From Rhodospirillales bacterium (lineage in GTDB: Bacteria; Pseudomonadota; Alphaproteobacteria; Rhodospirillales; JADHTD01): DNA of 7,092 nucleotides. This document shows positions 1-5,048 of the stretch, one piece after another (the stretch's first letter is position 1; every line of letters starts with the position of its first letter). The stretch lies in NCBI GenBank assembly GCA_016776525.1, contig JADHTD010000139.1:1-7092 (forward strand), given 5' to 3'. The notes below the pieces were generated by a model, which saw only the letters and a list, made by a program, of their open reading frames with translations, was not told the origin of the DNA and made no database searches. The position numbers and the translations under genes were made by a program.

Positions 1-3
1 CGG

Positions 4-303
4 TTATTTCGAACAGGCCGCCAGGGCTTCGGTGACGGCGGCGCCGGCCGCGACCGACGAGGCCGACAACGAGAACGATCCCTTGCCGGCCAGGAAAGAG
101 GCCAGGGCGGCGGGCGGCACGGTCTGGGCGAGGCGTTTCAGGGTGCAGGAACAGGTGGACTCGGAGGCCGACTTAGCGCCCGTGCACCAATCCAGGAACT
201 GCTGCTGCTGGGCCGGGGGATAGTCCTCCAGGGCCAGCGCCGGGCTCAGGGTCATCAGTGCTAAAGCGGCTGCGGTCATCAAGGGGCGGATCAAGGTCGG
301 CAT
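4..303 (-). CDS. Small secreted four-cysteine protein, family not recognised
   Basis: The protein has 99 residues. An N-terminal signal peptide is clear: Arg-6, a hydrophobic stretch at about 7-23, then Ala-Leu-Ala ending at residue 24, a good signal peptidase I site. The mature part of about 75 residues starts with a Gln-rich, acidic patch and holds four cysteines (40, 51, 53, 97), including a Cys-Ser-Cys. An even number of Cys in an exported protein suggests disulfides. The second half (about 65-96) is Ala/Ser-rich and probably helical. The ATG at 303 is preceded by GGGAG (complement of 313-317) nine bases away, and the stop is TAA. It follows fetB on the same strand but a terminator-like hairpin lies between, so co-transcription is uncertain. 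A periplasmic location is inferred; I do not recognise a family and assign no function. Confidence 0.8.
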   Translation of the reverse strand: MPTLIRPLMTAAALALMTLSPALALEDYPPAQQQQFLDWCTGAKSASESTCSCTLKRLAQTVPPAALASFLAGKGSFSLSASSVAAGAAVTEALAACSK

Positions 304-350
304 GAGGGCAGGCTCCCGGTTGGTTGCTTCAATGCATAGAATGGTAGGCG

Positions 351-384
351 AAAATCCGGGCCCGCGAAAGACCCGGATACGGGT
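351..384 (-). terminator. Terminator-like hairpin after fetB
   Basis: Read on the minus strand, ATCCGGG (378-372) pairs perfectly with CCCGGAT (360-354) around an 11-base loop. The run TTTT (354-351) follows, sharing its first T with the stem. It begins 7 bases after the fetB stop codon, so it is a plausible intrinsic terminator for fetAB. The T run is short, so termination may be partial. A second smaller hairpin, ACCCG (384-380) with CGGGT (375-371) around TATC, uses the same CCGGG bases; the two cannot form together. Confidence 0.55.
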
Positions 385-385
385 T

Positions 386-1195
386 TTAAGCCTTACCTTT
401 TTCCGGCGTCAGCCGATCCAGGCGCAGGCGGTGGCGGTCGTCGGACAGCCGCCGGACCCCGCCCAGCACCGCCCCCATGACGCCGAGCGCCGTGCCGCCG
501 GCAATCAGGAACATGATCAGCAATTGATATTTGACGGCTTCCATCGGTTCGATTCCGGCCAGGATCTGACCGGTCATCATACCGGGTATGGAGACCAGGC
601 CGACCGCTGACATGGCATTGATGGTCGGGATCATGCCGCTGCGCAGGGCCTCGCGGACAACGCCGCCGAAGGCTTGCGCCTTGTCGTGGCCGAGGGCCAG
701 GCGGGATTCGATGGCTAGCCGTTCACGGGCCGCCCCGTTGAGCAAGCGGTCGATGCCAAGCGCAATGCCGTTCATGGTGTTACCCAGGATCATGCCCAGC
801 AGCGGCAGGGCGACGCGGGCCTCGTACCAGGGGTCGGGCCTGACCTGGGTGGTCAGGGCGAAAATGGTGACGACGGCGCCGGCGATCAGCATGCTGGTGG
901 TACCCAGTCCATAGGACCACCAGCCGGTGAATGTGCGGGTTTGCCGGGCCATCGCCTCGCGCCCGGCGAACAACACCATGAAGACGGCGACCCCCGCCGT
1001 GAGGAAAGGCGAGGCCAGGTCAAACAAGGTCTTCAGCACCAACCCCATCAGCACCAGTTGCACGACCATACGGGCGGCAGCGACGGCCATGCGTTTTTCC
1101 AGGTTGAGGCGCATGATCATGGAAAAGACGGCGTTGAGCACCAAAAGCAGGGCGGCAATAGCGATGTCCAGCGGTCCTAAGCTGATAAAGCTCAT
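386..1195 (-). CDS. fetB: FetB-type ABC exporter permease (UPF0014, iron export)
   Basis: This 269-residue inner-membrane protein belongs to the UPF0014/FetB family (E. coli FetB is of similar length). In Enterobacteria FetAB exports iron and protects against peroxide; the iron substrate here is inferred from homology. Hydrophobic segments lie at about residues 8-28, 40-58, 63-77, 97-115, 125-147, 195-213 and 224-246. Family hallmarks are PLLGMILGNTMNGIAL (131-146) and the AMSAVGLVSIPGMMTGQ stretch from 194. The preceding EALRSGMIPTIN (182-193) resembles the loop that contacts the ATPase. The C-terminal tail from about 248 is charged and cytosolic. The ATG at 1195 overlaps the fetA TGA as ATGA, indicating translational coupling, and GAGGTGG lies just upstream inside fetA. 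No separate substrate-binding gene is nearby, as expected for this exporter type. Confidence 0.9.
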   Translation of the reverse strand: MSFISLGPLDIAIAALLLVLNAVFSMIMRLNLEKRMAVAAARMVVQLVLMGLVLKTLFDLASPFLTAGVAVFMVLFAGREAMARQTRTFTGWWSYGLGTTSMLIAGAVVTIFALTTQVRPDPWYEARVALPLLGMILGNTMNGIALGIDRLLNGAARERLAIESRLALGHDKAQAFGGVVREALRSGMIPTINAMSAVGLVSIPGMMTGQILAGIEPMEAVKYQLLIMFLIAGGTALGVMGAVLGGVRRLSDDRHRLRLDRLTPEKGKA

Positions 1196-1788
1196 AAGGC
1201 CACCTCGCTGAGGCTGCCGCCCTCTACCATCAATTGGCGGGTCGCCAGACGCCGGGCCTGTGCCGCCAAGTGCGTCGTCAGCAGAATGCCGACACCGTCC
1301 TTGAGGCGGTCTTTGATCAGCCCTTCCACCCGTTCGGTCGACTCCGGGTCGAGGTTGGCGGTGGGTTCGTCCAACAGCAGAAAGCGGGGTTTGAGCAACA
1401 ACACCCGGGCCAGGGCCAGGCGCTGGCGTTCACCGGTCGACAGCCGCGAGACCTGCCAGTCCAGGGTATCGGGGGCCAGGCCGAGGTCGGGCAACAGCGC
1501 CAGGGCGGCATCCGTCTCCGTAAAATGATCACCGACCCGGTCCCGCCACCAGCCGGACTCGGCAGACAGGTAACAGACCATCCGCCGCCATTGGGGCGCC
1601 GGTATGGAGCGGCGGCTGGTGCCGTCGATCTCAACCCGGCCGTCATTGGGGTCGAGGTCGGCAATGGCCCGCAACAGCAACGATTTTCCGGCGCCCGACG
1701 GTCCGCCCAAGGCAATGCATTCCCCACCCTTGAGGGTGAAACTGGCCGGCTTGAGTCCGGGACGGCTCAGGTTATCGATGTGCAGCAT
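1192..1788 (-). CDS. fetA: FetA-type ABC exporter ATPase
   Basis: This 198-residue cytosolic ATPase is the partner of the overlapping FetB permease. It has Walker A GPSGAGKS (29-36), a signature LSTGERQR (116-123), Walker B FLLLDEP (136-142) with catalytic Glu-141, a D-loop ANLD (144-147), and the switch His-173 in TTH. Length is close to other FetA proteins, which are short for ABC ATPases. Odd point: the Q-loop reads YLSAESGWW (73-81), where other FetA proteins have YCAQ or similar; the Gln that contacts Mg/ATP and signals to the permease is Ala-76 by alignment, with Glu-77 next. The signature also has Thr instead of the usual second Gly (LSTGE, not LSGGE). The ATG at 1788 has no strong ribosome binding site, but no other in-frame start exists before the upstream TAG. 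FetA identity rests mainly on the FetB neighbour. Confidence 0.88.
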   Translation of the reverse strand: MLHIDNLSRPGLKPASFTLKGGECIALGGPSGAGKSLLLRAIADLDPNDGRVEIDGTSRRSIPAPQWRRMVCYLSAESGWWRDRVGDHFTETDAALALLPDLGLAPDTLDWQVSRLSTGERQRLALARVLLLKPRFLLLDEPTANLDPESTERVEGLIKDRLKDGVGILLTTHLAAQARRLATRQLMVEGGSLSEVAL

Positions 1789-1897
1789 GGCTTCGGTTTT
1801 TATCTGGACCGTGAAAAAATCATCCTATCACGTCAATGCCGATTTGGCGTGGGGGTGAATGGTTACGGTGTTTGAGAATAATGTGGTATGCTGATGC
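1789..1897. promoter_or_regulatory. Divergent intergenic region between fetA and the 1898 gene
   Basis: These 109 bases must hold the promoters for fetAB (leftward) and probably for the small gene at 1898 (rightward). An inverted repeat CGTGA (1810-1814) / TCACG (1828-1832), 13 bases apart, lies just upstream of fetA. The right arm touches a TTGACG (complement of 1831-1836) that could be a -35 box, but I find no good -10 at normal spacing. On the plus strand AATAAT (1877-1882) and TATGCT (1887-1892) resemble -10 boxes without a convincing -35. No promoter is called with confidence. Confidence 0.35.
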
Positions 1898-2215
1898 ATG
1901 GCTGATTTAACGGTACAACGGGGGCCCAACCCTTACGCGGCGGCGGCGGGACGCGCCAAACAGGCGGCTGATGCCGACCCCCGCCAGACCGGCGCCGACC
2001 TGGAAACGGCCGGGCGCGTGGTCACCGACGAGATCGACCTGTCGCACGGGGCGCGGCTGGCGGCCGGACTGCGCGAAGGCGGTGCCGGTGAAGACCTGGC
2101 CGAACGCCTCAAACAGGCGACGGAAGACAACGAACGGACGCTGGCCAAATTCCGCGCCGGATTCAGCCAGATCCGCGACGCCCTGAAGCAGTTCCTGGCG
2201 CGCTTCAGCTTCTAG
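1898..2215 (+). CDS. Hypothetical small helical protein
   Basis: The predicted protein has 105 residues, no signal peptide, no membrane segment and no Cys. The first 35 residues are rich in Ala, Pro and Gln and probably flexible. From about residue 38 the sequence is charged and helix-prone; residues 65-105 (DLAERLKQATEDNERTLAKF and onward) look like a long amphipathic helix ending in an aromatic tail (FLARFSF). Third codon positions are almost all G or C throughout, which strongly supports real coding even though the opposite strand is also open. The start is less sure: ATG at 1898 has no clear ribosome binding site, and the nearby ATGs at 1881, 1888 and 1894 are out of frame. It ends 16 bases before the stop of the convergent tautomerase gene. 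No family is recognised. Confidence 0.7.
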   Translation: MADLTVQRGPNPYAAAAGRAKQAADADPRQTGADLETAGRVVTDEIDLSHGARLAAGLREGGAGEDLAERLKQATEDNERTLAKFRAGFSQIRDALKQFLARFSF

Positions 2216-2231
2216 CACAGCTTCAAAAGAT

Positions 2232-2447
2232 TTAATCTTTCCCGAAAATTTCCGCCGGTTTCTTTTCGCTGAGCATGGTCTCGTGGATCATCCAGTTTTC
2301 GCCCGGCACGTCGTCGATCATGACCCAGACGGCTTCCGACGGCGCCGGGGTGTTGCGCATGATGACGTCATGCATTTCCTGGCAGATTTTCTTCTTCACT
2401 TCCGGTGACATTCTGTCGGCGATGGCGGATACGCGAACTAACGGCAT
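2232..2447 (-). CDS. 4-oxalocrotonate tautomerase-like protein
   Basis: This 71-residue protein fits the small tautomerase (4-OT/MIF) superfamily in length and pattern. The start is MPLV, so Met removal would expose the catalytic N-terminal Pro. A beta strand (LVRVSAIADR), a helix (about 14-32), then a second strand with VWVMIDDVPGENW (40-52) match the beta-alpha-beta fold; the VP-x-ENW turn is typical. Arg-12 corresponds to Arg-11 of mature 4-OT, a substrate-binding residue; the position of Arg-39 appears to be Trp-41, so the substrate probably differs from 4-oxalocrotonate. Active proteins of this size are usually hexamers. AAGGAG (complement of 2456-2461) sits eight bases before the ATG. 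It follows the VOC gene by 51 bases on the same strand, so the two probably form an operon. Substrate unknown. Confidence 0.87.
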   Translation of the reverse strand: MPLVRVSAIADRMSPEVKKKICQEMHDVIMRNTPAPSEAVWVMIDDVPGENWMIHETMLSEKKPAEIFGKD

Positions 2448-2498
2448 GGTGCTTTCTCCTTGTGTAAAAATCTGGTGGTTAAATAAACAGGGTTGGGC

Positions 2499-2969
2499 TC
2501 AACCCGCATCGTCCGGGGACATACCTTTTTCCTTGAGTTCCTTGATGGCCTCCGGGGTTTTCTTCACATCACCGGCGTCCATGGCGCGCAGGATATGATC
2601 GGCTTTGGTGAACTGGATGTTTTCATAGGGAACGACCTCGATGCGGTTGCCCCACGGGTCGAGGAAATTCATCCGCTTGAGCCGTTCCGCGCCGAGCTTT
2701 TCGAGCATCTCCGGTATGGTGCTGCGGTCATCGACGACAAACCCGAAATGACGCTTGGTATCCTTGCCGTGCGGTTCGTCGGACAGGCTGAGTTGCAGAA
2801 ACTGGTCGCCCATGTCGATGAAGGCCTGGGTTTCATTGCGGCCCCTGAGCGTGAAATCGAAGATGGCGCCATAGAAGTCGAGGGCTTGGTCGAGGTCGCC
2901 GACCTCCAGCACCACATGATTGATGCCAAGGGCTTTGGCTTTGCCTGTGCTCCTGTCGCCTTTTTGCAT
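2499..2969 (-). CDS. VOC (glyoxalase/dioxygenase-fold) family protein
   Basis: This 156-residue cytosolic protein carries one vicinal-oxygen-chelate domain at about residues 14-116. The first module opens with GINHVVLEVGDLDQALDFYG, the usual VOC entry, and the second contains HFGFVVDD (74-81) and DPWGNRIEVVPYE (104-116). Putative metal ligands are at the standard places: His-18, Gln-59, His-74 and Glu-111. The family covers glyoxalases, ring-cleaving dioxygenases and antibiotic-resistance binders, and the sequence alone does not choose among them. After the domain there is a charged C-terminal extension of about 40 residues (117-156), which ordinary single-domain VOC proteins lack. AGAGGA (complement of 2977-2982) precedes the ATG at good spacing, and a promoter candidate lies further upstream. 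It is the first gene of a likely two-gene operon with the tautomerase-like gene, which suggests a shared catabolic or detoxifying role (inference). Confidence 0.88.
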   Translation of the reverse strand: MQKGDRSTGKAKALGINHVVLEVGDLDQALDFYGAIFDFTLRGRNETQAFIDMGDQFLQLSLSDEPHGKDTKRHFGFVVDDRSTIPEMLEKLGAERLKRMNFLDPWGNRIEVVPYENIQFTKADHILRAMDAGDVKKTPEAIKELKEKGMSPDDAG

Positions 2970-3015
2970 TTTTTGATCCTCTCCATTGCCGGGCGTGCTG
3001 AATTCACCTTTTTCA

Positions 3016-3043
3016 GATATAGCTTATCGGAAGGCCGTGTAAA
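3016..3043 (-). promoter_or_regulatory. Predicted sigma-70-type promoter for the VOC/tautomerase operon
   Basis: On the minus strand TTTACA (complement of 3038-3043) is followed after 16 bases by TATATC (complement of 3016-3021). The -35 matches five of six consensus bases and the -10 four of six. It lies about 47 bases before the VOC ATG at 2969, leaving room for the ribosome binding site at 2977-2984. Confidence 0.45.
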
Positions 3044-3053
3044 CCAGATTTGA

Positions 3054-3083
3054 TTTATTCCAGTTCTAAGATTGGCCTATACT
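3054..3083 (+). promoter_or_regulatory. Predicted msrB promoter
   Basis: TATACT at 3078-3083 is a good -10 box (five of six), with a weak TTTATT -35 (3054-3059) at 18 bases spacing. It lies 32 bases before the msrB ATG, followed by the ribosome binding site GAGGAGA at 3100-3106. The same TATACTG string occurs upstream of the dodecin gene. Confidence 0.45.
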
Positions 3084-3115
3084 GCGTCTGTTGGCATGTG
3101 AGGAGAAGATAATCC

Positions 3116-3514
3116 ATGGTCGAGAAGATCAAAAAAACCGAAGCCGAATGGCAGGCGCAACTAACGCCGGAACAATACCAGATAGCCCGCCTGAAAGGCA
3201 CCGAACGTGCTTTTAGCGGTCGATACGCCGACAGCAAGACGCCGGGTGTTTACGAGTGTGTTTGCTGCGGAACGCCTTTATTCGATTCCAACCACAAGTT
3301 TGATTCCGGGTCCGGCTGGCCCAGTTACACACGGCCCCTTGATGAGGCCCATGTTGCTACCGAAGTGGACGGCTCTCACGGCATGGTCCGTACCGAGGTC
3401 ATGTGCGCCGCCTGCGACAGCCACCTGGGCCATGTCTTTAACGACGGGCCGGAACCGACGGGCCTGCGCTACTGCATCAATTCAGCGTCTCTGAAGCTGA
3501 AAGAAAGAAGTTAA
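3116..3514 (+). CDS. msrB: Peptide-methionine (R)-S-oxide reductase MsrB
   Basis: MsrB reduces the R epimer of methionine sulfoxide in proteins, repairing oxidative damage. The protein has 132 residues, normal for a stand-alone cytosolic MsrB, without a signal peptide or MsrA fusion. The structural zinc is bound by two CxxC pairs, Cys-48/Cys-51 (CVCCG) and Cys-97/Cys-100 (CAAC). Catalytic Cys-120 lies in RYCINSASLKL (118-128), and the active site also shows GWPSY (67-71) and HLGHVFNDGP (103-112). Odd point: the place where E. coli and Neisseria MsrB have SGCGWPSF reads SGSGWPSY, so the usual resolving Cys is Ser-66. Recycling may therefore need direct thioredoxin attack or another Cys, such as Cys-50. 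GAGGAGA lies nine bases before the ATG. It is transcribed alone, divergent from the VOC operon and convergent with the HD-GYP gene. Confidence 0.97.
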   Translation: MVEKIKKTEAEWQAQLTPEQYQIARLKGTERAFSGRYADSKTPGVYECVCCGTPLFDSNHKFDSGSGWPSYTRPLDEAHVATEVDGSHGMVRTEVMCAACDSHLGHVFNDGPEPTGLRYCINSASLKLKERS

Positions 3515-3528
3515 AAAAAGTAGATTGC

Positions 3529-3606
3529 TTCCAGGTGTGGTTGGGTTGGGATCGAGTCCCCAGCACATTCCAGGTGCGGTTGGGTAGGGGGCAAGCTCCA
3601 GAAAAA
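3529..3606 (+). repeat. Two-copy 39-bp G-rich tandem repeat
   Basis: A 22-base unit starting TTCCAGGTG at 3529-3550 recurs at 3568-3589 with two mismatches (T/C at the tenth base and T/A at the nineteenth), giving a 39-base period. The second part of each unit (GAGTCCCCAG versus AAGCTCCAG) is similar but diverged. Each copy contains four G runs: GG-TGT-GG-TT-GGG-TT-GGG (3534-3550) and GG-TGC-GG-TT-GGG-TA-GGGGG (3573-3591), a pattern that could form a two-layer G-quadruplex in DNA or in the msrB 3' untranslated RNA. In copy one GTTGGG (3545-3550) can instead pair with CCCAGC (3559-3564). The block is flanked by A7 tracts (3513-3519, 3602-3608) and fills the gap between convergent stop codons. 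It is not a classical intrinsic terminator. Confidence 0.7.
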
Positions 3607-3611
3607 AACAA

Positions 3612-4730
3612 CTATAAAGTCGCCGAATCCAGCAGCATTTCGCGGAACAGGGCCAGCAGGTTCTGATCCAGGTGGGTTTTCATGTCGGCCATAATGACCA
3701 GGGCTTTTTCCGGCGGCATCGGGTCTTTGTAAACCCGCCGGTCGGTGAGCGCCCCGAAGATATCGACGATCGCCGCCATCCGCGCCAGTTCGTTGATCTG
3801 GCTGCCCTTGAGGCCGTTGGGGTAGCCGCTGCCGTCCAGCTTTTCATGGTGCTGCCCGGCGATCACCGCTATGCCGCTCGGCAGTTCGCTGTTGCGGTCC
3901 AAATGATCCTGGGTATGGGAGACATGCGACTTCATGACGTTAAACTCGGTGTCATCCAGCTTGCCCGCCTTGTTGAGCACTTCGTGGGGGATGTACATCT
4001 TGCCCAGGTCATGGAGCAGGCCGCCGGTGGCCAGGACCATCAGTTCATCACCCTTTATGCCGACCGTGGTCCCAAAGAGGCTGAGAAAAGTGGCGACCCG
4101 CAGCGAATGGACAAAGGAATAGTTGTCGTGGTCCTGCACGCCGCGCAGCATGTCCTTGAAGTTCTGGTTTTGAATGGCCGTCACCAGGGGGGTACAGCTT
4201 TCCCGGACTTCACCGTAAGCAATCGGATCGTCGCCCTGGATTTGATCGGCGATAGCATTGAAGGAAGTCAGGGTGTTTTTCAGGGCCTCTTTCTGTACCG
4301 GTTCGATTTTTTCCCAACTGGCTTCGACGCCGGCATTGACCATGCGTGAAATGGCGCCCACCAGGCTACGGGGTTGGTAGGGTTTGCCCAGGGGTTCGAC
4401 CTGGCCGTAGGATTTCGCTTCATCCAGGGATTCCGCATCGACCGCATTGGCCGTATAGACCAGGGGCAGGGTCTTCGACGTTGCTTCCTTGCGCAGCGTC
4501 TTGATCAGGTTCATGCCGCCCATCGGCGGAATGGTTTCGTCGATCACAATGGCTGCCGGTTGCGATTTGCTGACAGCCTTGAGCACCGCCTCGGATTTAT
4601 CGAAGGTGCGGATGTTATAGAAGGGGCGCAGGCTGTTGGAGAGTTCCTCGCGGATACGCGGCGCGCCGCTGGCGGCAAAAACCGGAATTTTCCGGGATGC
4701 TTCACCCAATAAGGTTTGACCGGCAGTCAT
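3612..4730 (-). CDS. Receiver/HD-GYP protein, predicted c-di-GMP phosphodiesterase
   Basis: HD-GYP domains hydrolyse the second messenger cyclic di-GMP. Numbered from the upstream ATG at 4739, the 375-residue protein has a receiver-like domain at about 18-135, a helical linker (137-195) and an HD-GYP domain (about 200-372). Putative metal ligands are intact: His-211, His-243/Asp-244 (HDLGK), His-272, His-297/His-298 and Asp-326. The GYP motif is at 305-307 within HHEKLDGSGYPNG. The usual DxxDALT reads DIFGALT, Gly replacing the second Asp. The receiver keeps the phospho-acceptor Asp-67, Thr-96 and Lys-119, but the acidic pair normally after strand one is missing (VFAASGAP, 20-27). I prefer the ATG at 4730 (372 residues): GGGGGA (complement of 4740-4745) lies nine bases before it but directly abuts the 4739 ATG. 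The gene stands alone and converges on msrB. It is probably a signalling protein affecting motility or biofilm (inference). Confidence 0.92.
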   Translation of the reverse strand: MTAGQTLLGEASRKIPVFAASGAPRIREELSNSLRPFYNIRTFDKSEAVLKAVSKSQPAAIVIDETIPPMGGMNLIKTLRKEATSKTLPLVYTANAVDAESLDEAKSYGQVEPLGKPYQPRSLVGAISRMVNAGVEASWEKIEPVQKEALKNTLTSFNAIADQIQGDDPIAYGEVRESCTPLVTAIQNQNFKDMLRGVQDHDNYSFVHSLRVATFLSLFGTTVGIKGDELMVLATGGLLHDLGKMYIPHEVLNKAGKLDDTEFNVMKSHVSHTQDHLDRNSELPSGIAVIAGQHHEKLDGSGYPNGLKGSQINELARMAAIVDIFGALTDRRVYKDPMPPEKALVIMADMKTHLDQNLLALFREMLLDSATL

Positions 4731-4739
4731 GGACAACAT

Positions 4740-5048
4740 TCCCCCGAATAGTTGTAGACGTCCATAAGAGCTTTGACTGTGGCTGAGCCTCTCAAAGGGC
4801 CCATTTTACAGTCAGAGCGGAGTTTACCCCCGAAAGGGACGATGAAGCAAACGGCAAACACAAACCGTCGCTTCCCAAGGCACTGGAAACGCAAAATTCC
4901 ATCCTATCCGCATAGTATACTGTGCAGAGCGCGGTAAACGTTGATACAGGTCATTTTTTGGCGGATTTATGCCGGGTCATTTGGCCCCGGCAAAGGGTAT
5001 GATGGTCTATGAGGCGCCCTGGGGCGCACCGGATGCGGGGAGCGGTAC
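4740..5048. other. Intergenic region upstream of the HD-GYP and DUF2784 genes
   Basis: These 309 bases separate two divergent genes and contain no convincing gene. An inverted repeat TGACTGT (4774-4780) / ACAGTCA (4808-4814), seven bases perfect, lies in the probable leader or promoter of the HD-GYP gene. A palindromic AGTATACT (4914-4921) offers a TATACT -10 in either direction, without a good -35 at normal spacing. TTGATA (4941-4946) resembles a -35 for the rightward gene, with only a poor AT-rich -10 near 4964-4970. The right end holds two hairpins (see 4970-5027). Confidence 0.5.
4970..5027 (+). other. Two hairpins in the leader of the DUF2784 gene
   Basis: TGCCGGG (4970-4976) pairs with CCCGGCA (4986-4992) around nine bases. 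GCGCC (5014-5018) pairs with GGCGC (5023-5027) around CTGG, ending nine bases before the GGGGAG ribosome binding site (5037-5042). No T run follows either, so they are not intrinsic terminators. They may shape the 5' leader or be incidental to high GC content. Confidence 0.35.

Noticed and set aside
1234..1875. 213-codon plus-strand open frame opposite fetA
   Set aside because: It is the complement of fetA codons in GC-rich DNA, with a low-complexity Gln/Gly/Arg product, while fetA carries all ABC motifs.
2226..2240. AAAGAT-TTA-ATCTTT hairpin between the 1898 gene and the tautomerase
   Set aside because: It is perfect but only six AT-rich pairs with a three-base loop made by the tautomerase stop codon; too weak to call a terminator.
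2493..3053. 186-codon plus-strand open frame opposite the VOC gene
   Set aside because: Antisense shadow with no recognisable domain; it also covers the VOC promoter and ribosome binding site.
3545..3573. tRNA-like 3' end: GGGATCGAGTCCC followed by seven bases and a terminal TCCA
   Set aside because: It resembles a T-arm plus CCA end, but the T-stem pairs only three bases and no D-arm, anticodon arm or matching 5' acceptor strand exists upstream. It is part of the tandem repeat.
3529..3589. CRISPR array
   Set aside because: Only two imperfect units with related, very short intervening sequence, and no cas gene nearby.
3672..4349. 225-codon plus-strand open frame opposite the HD-GYP gene
   Set aside because: Antisense shadow; the minus strand encodes the full HD-GYP signature across the same bases.
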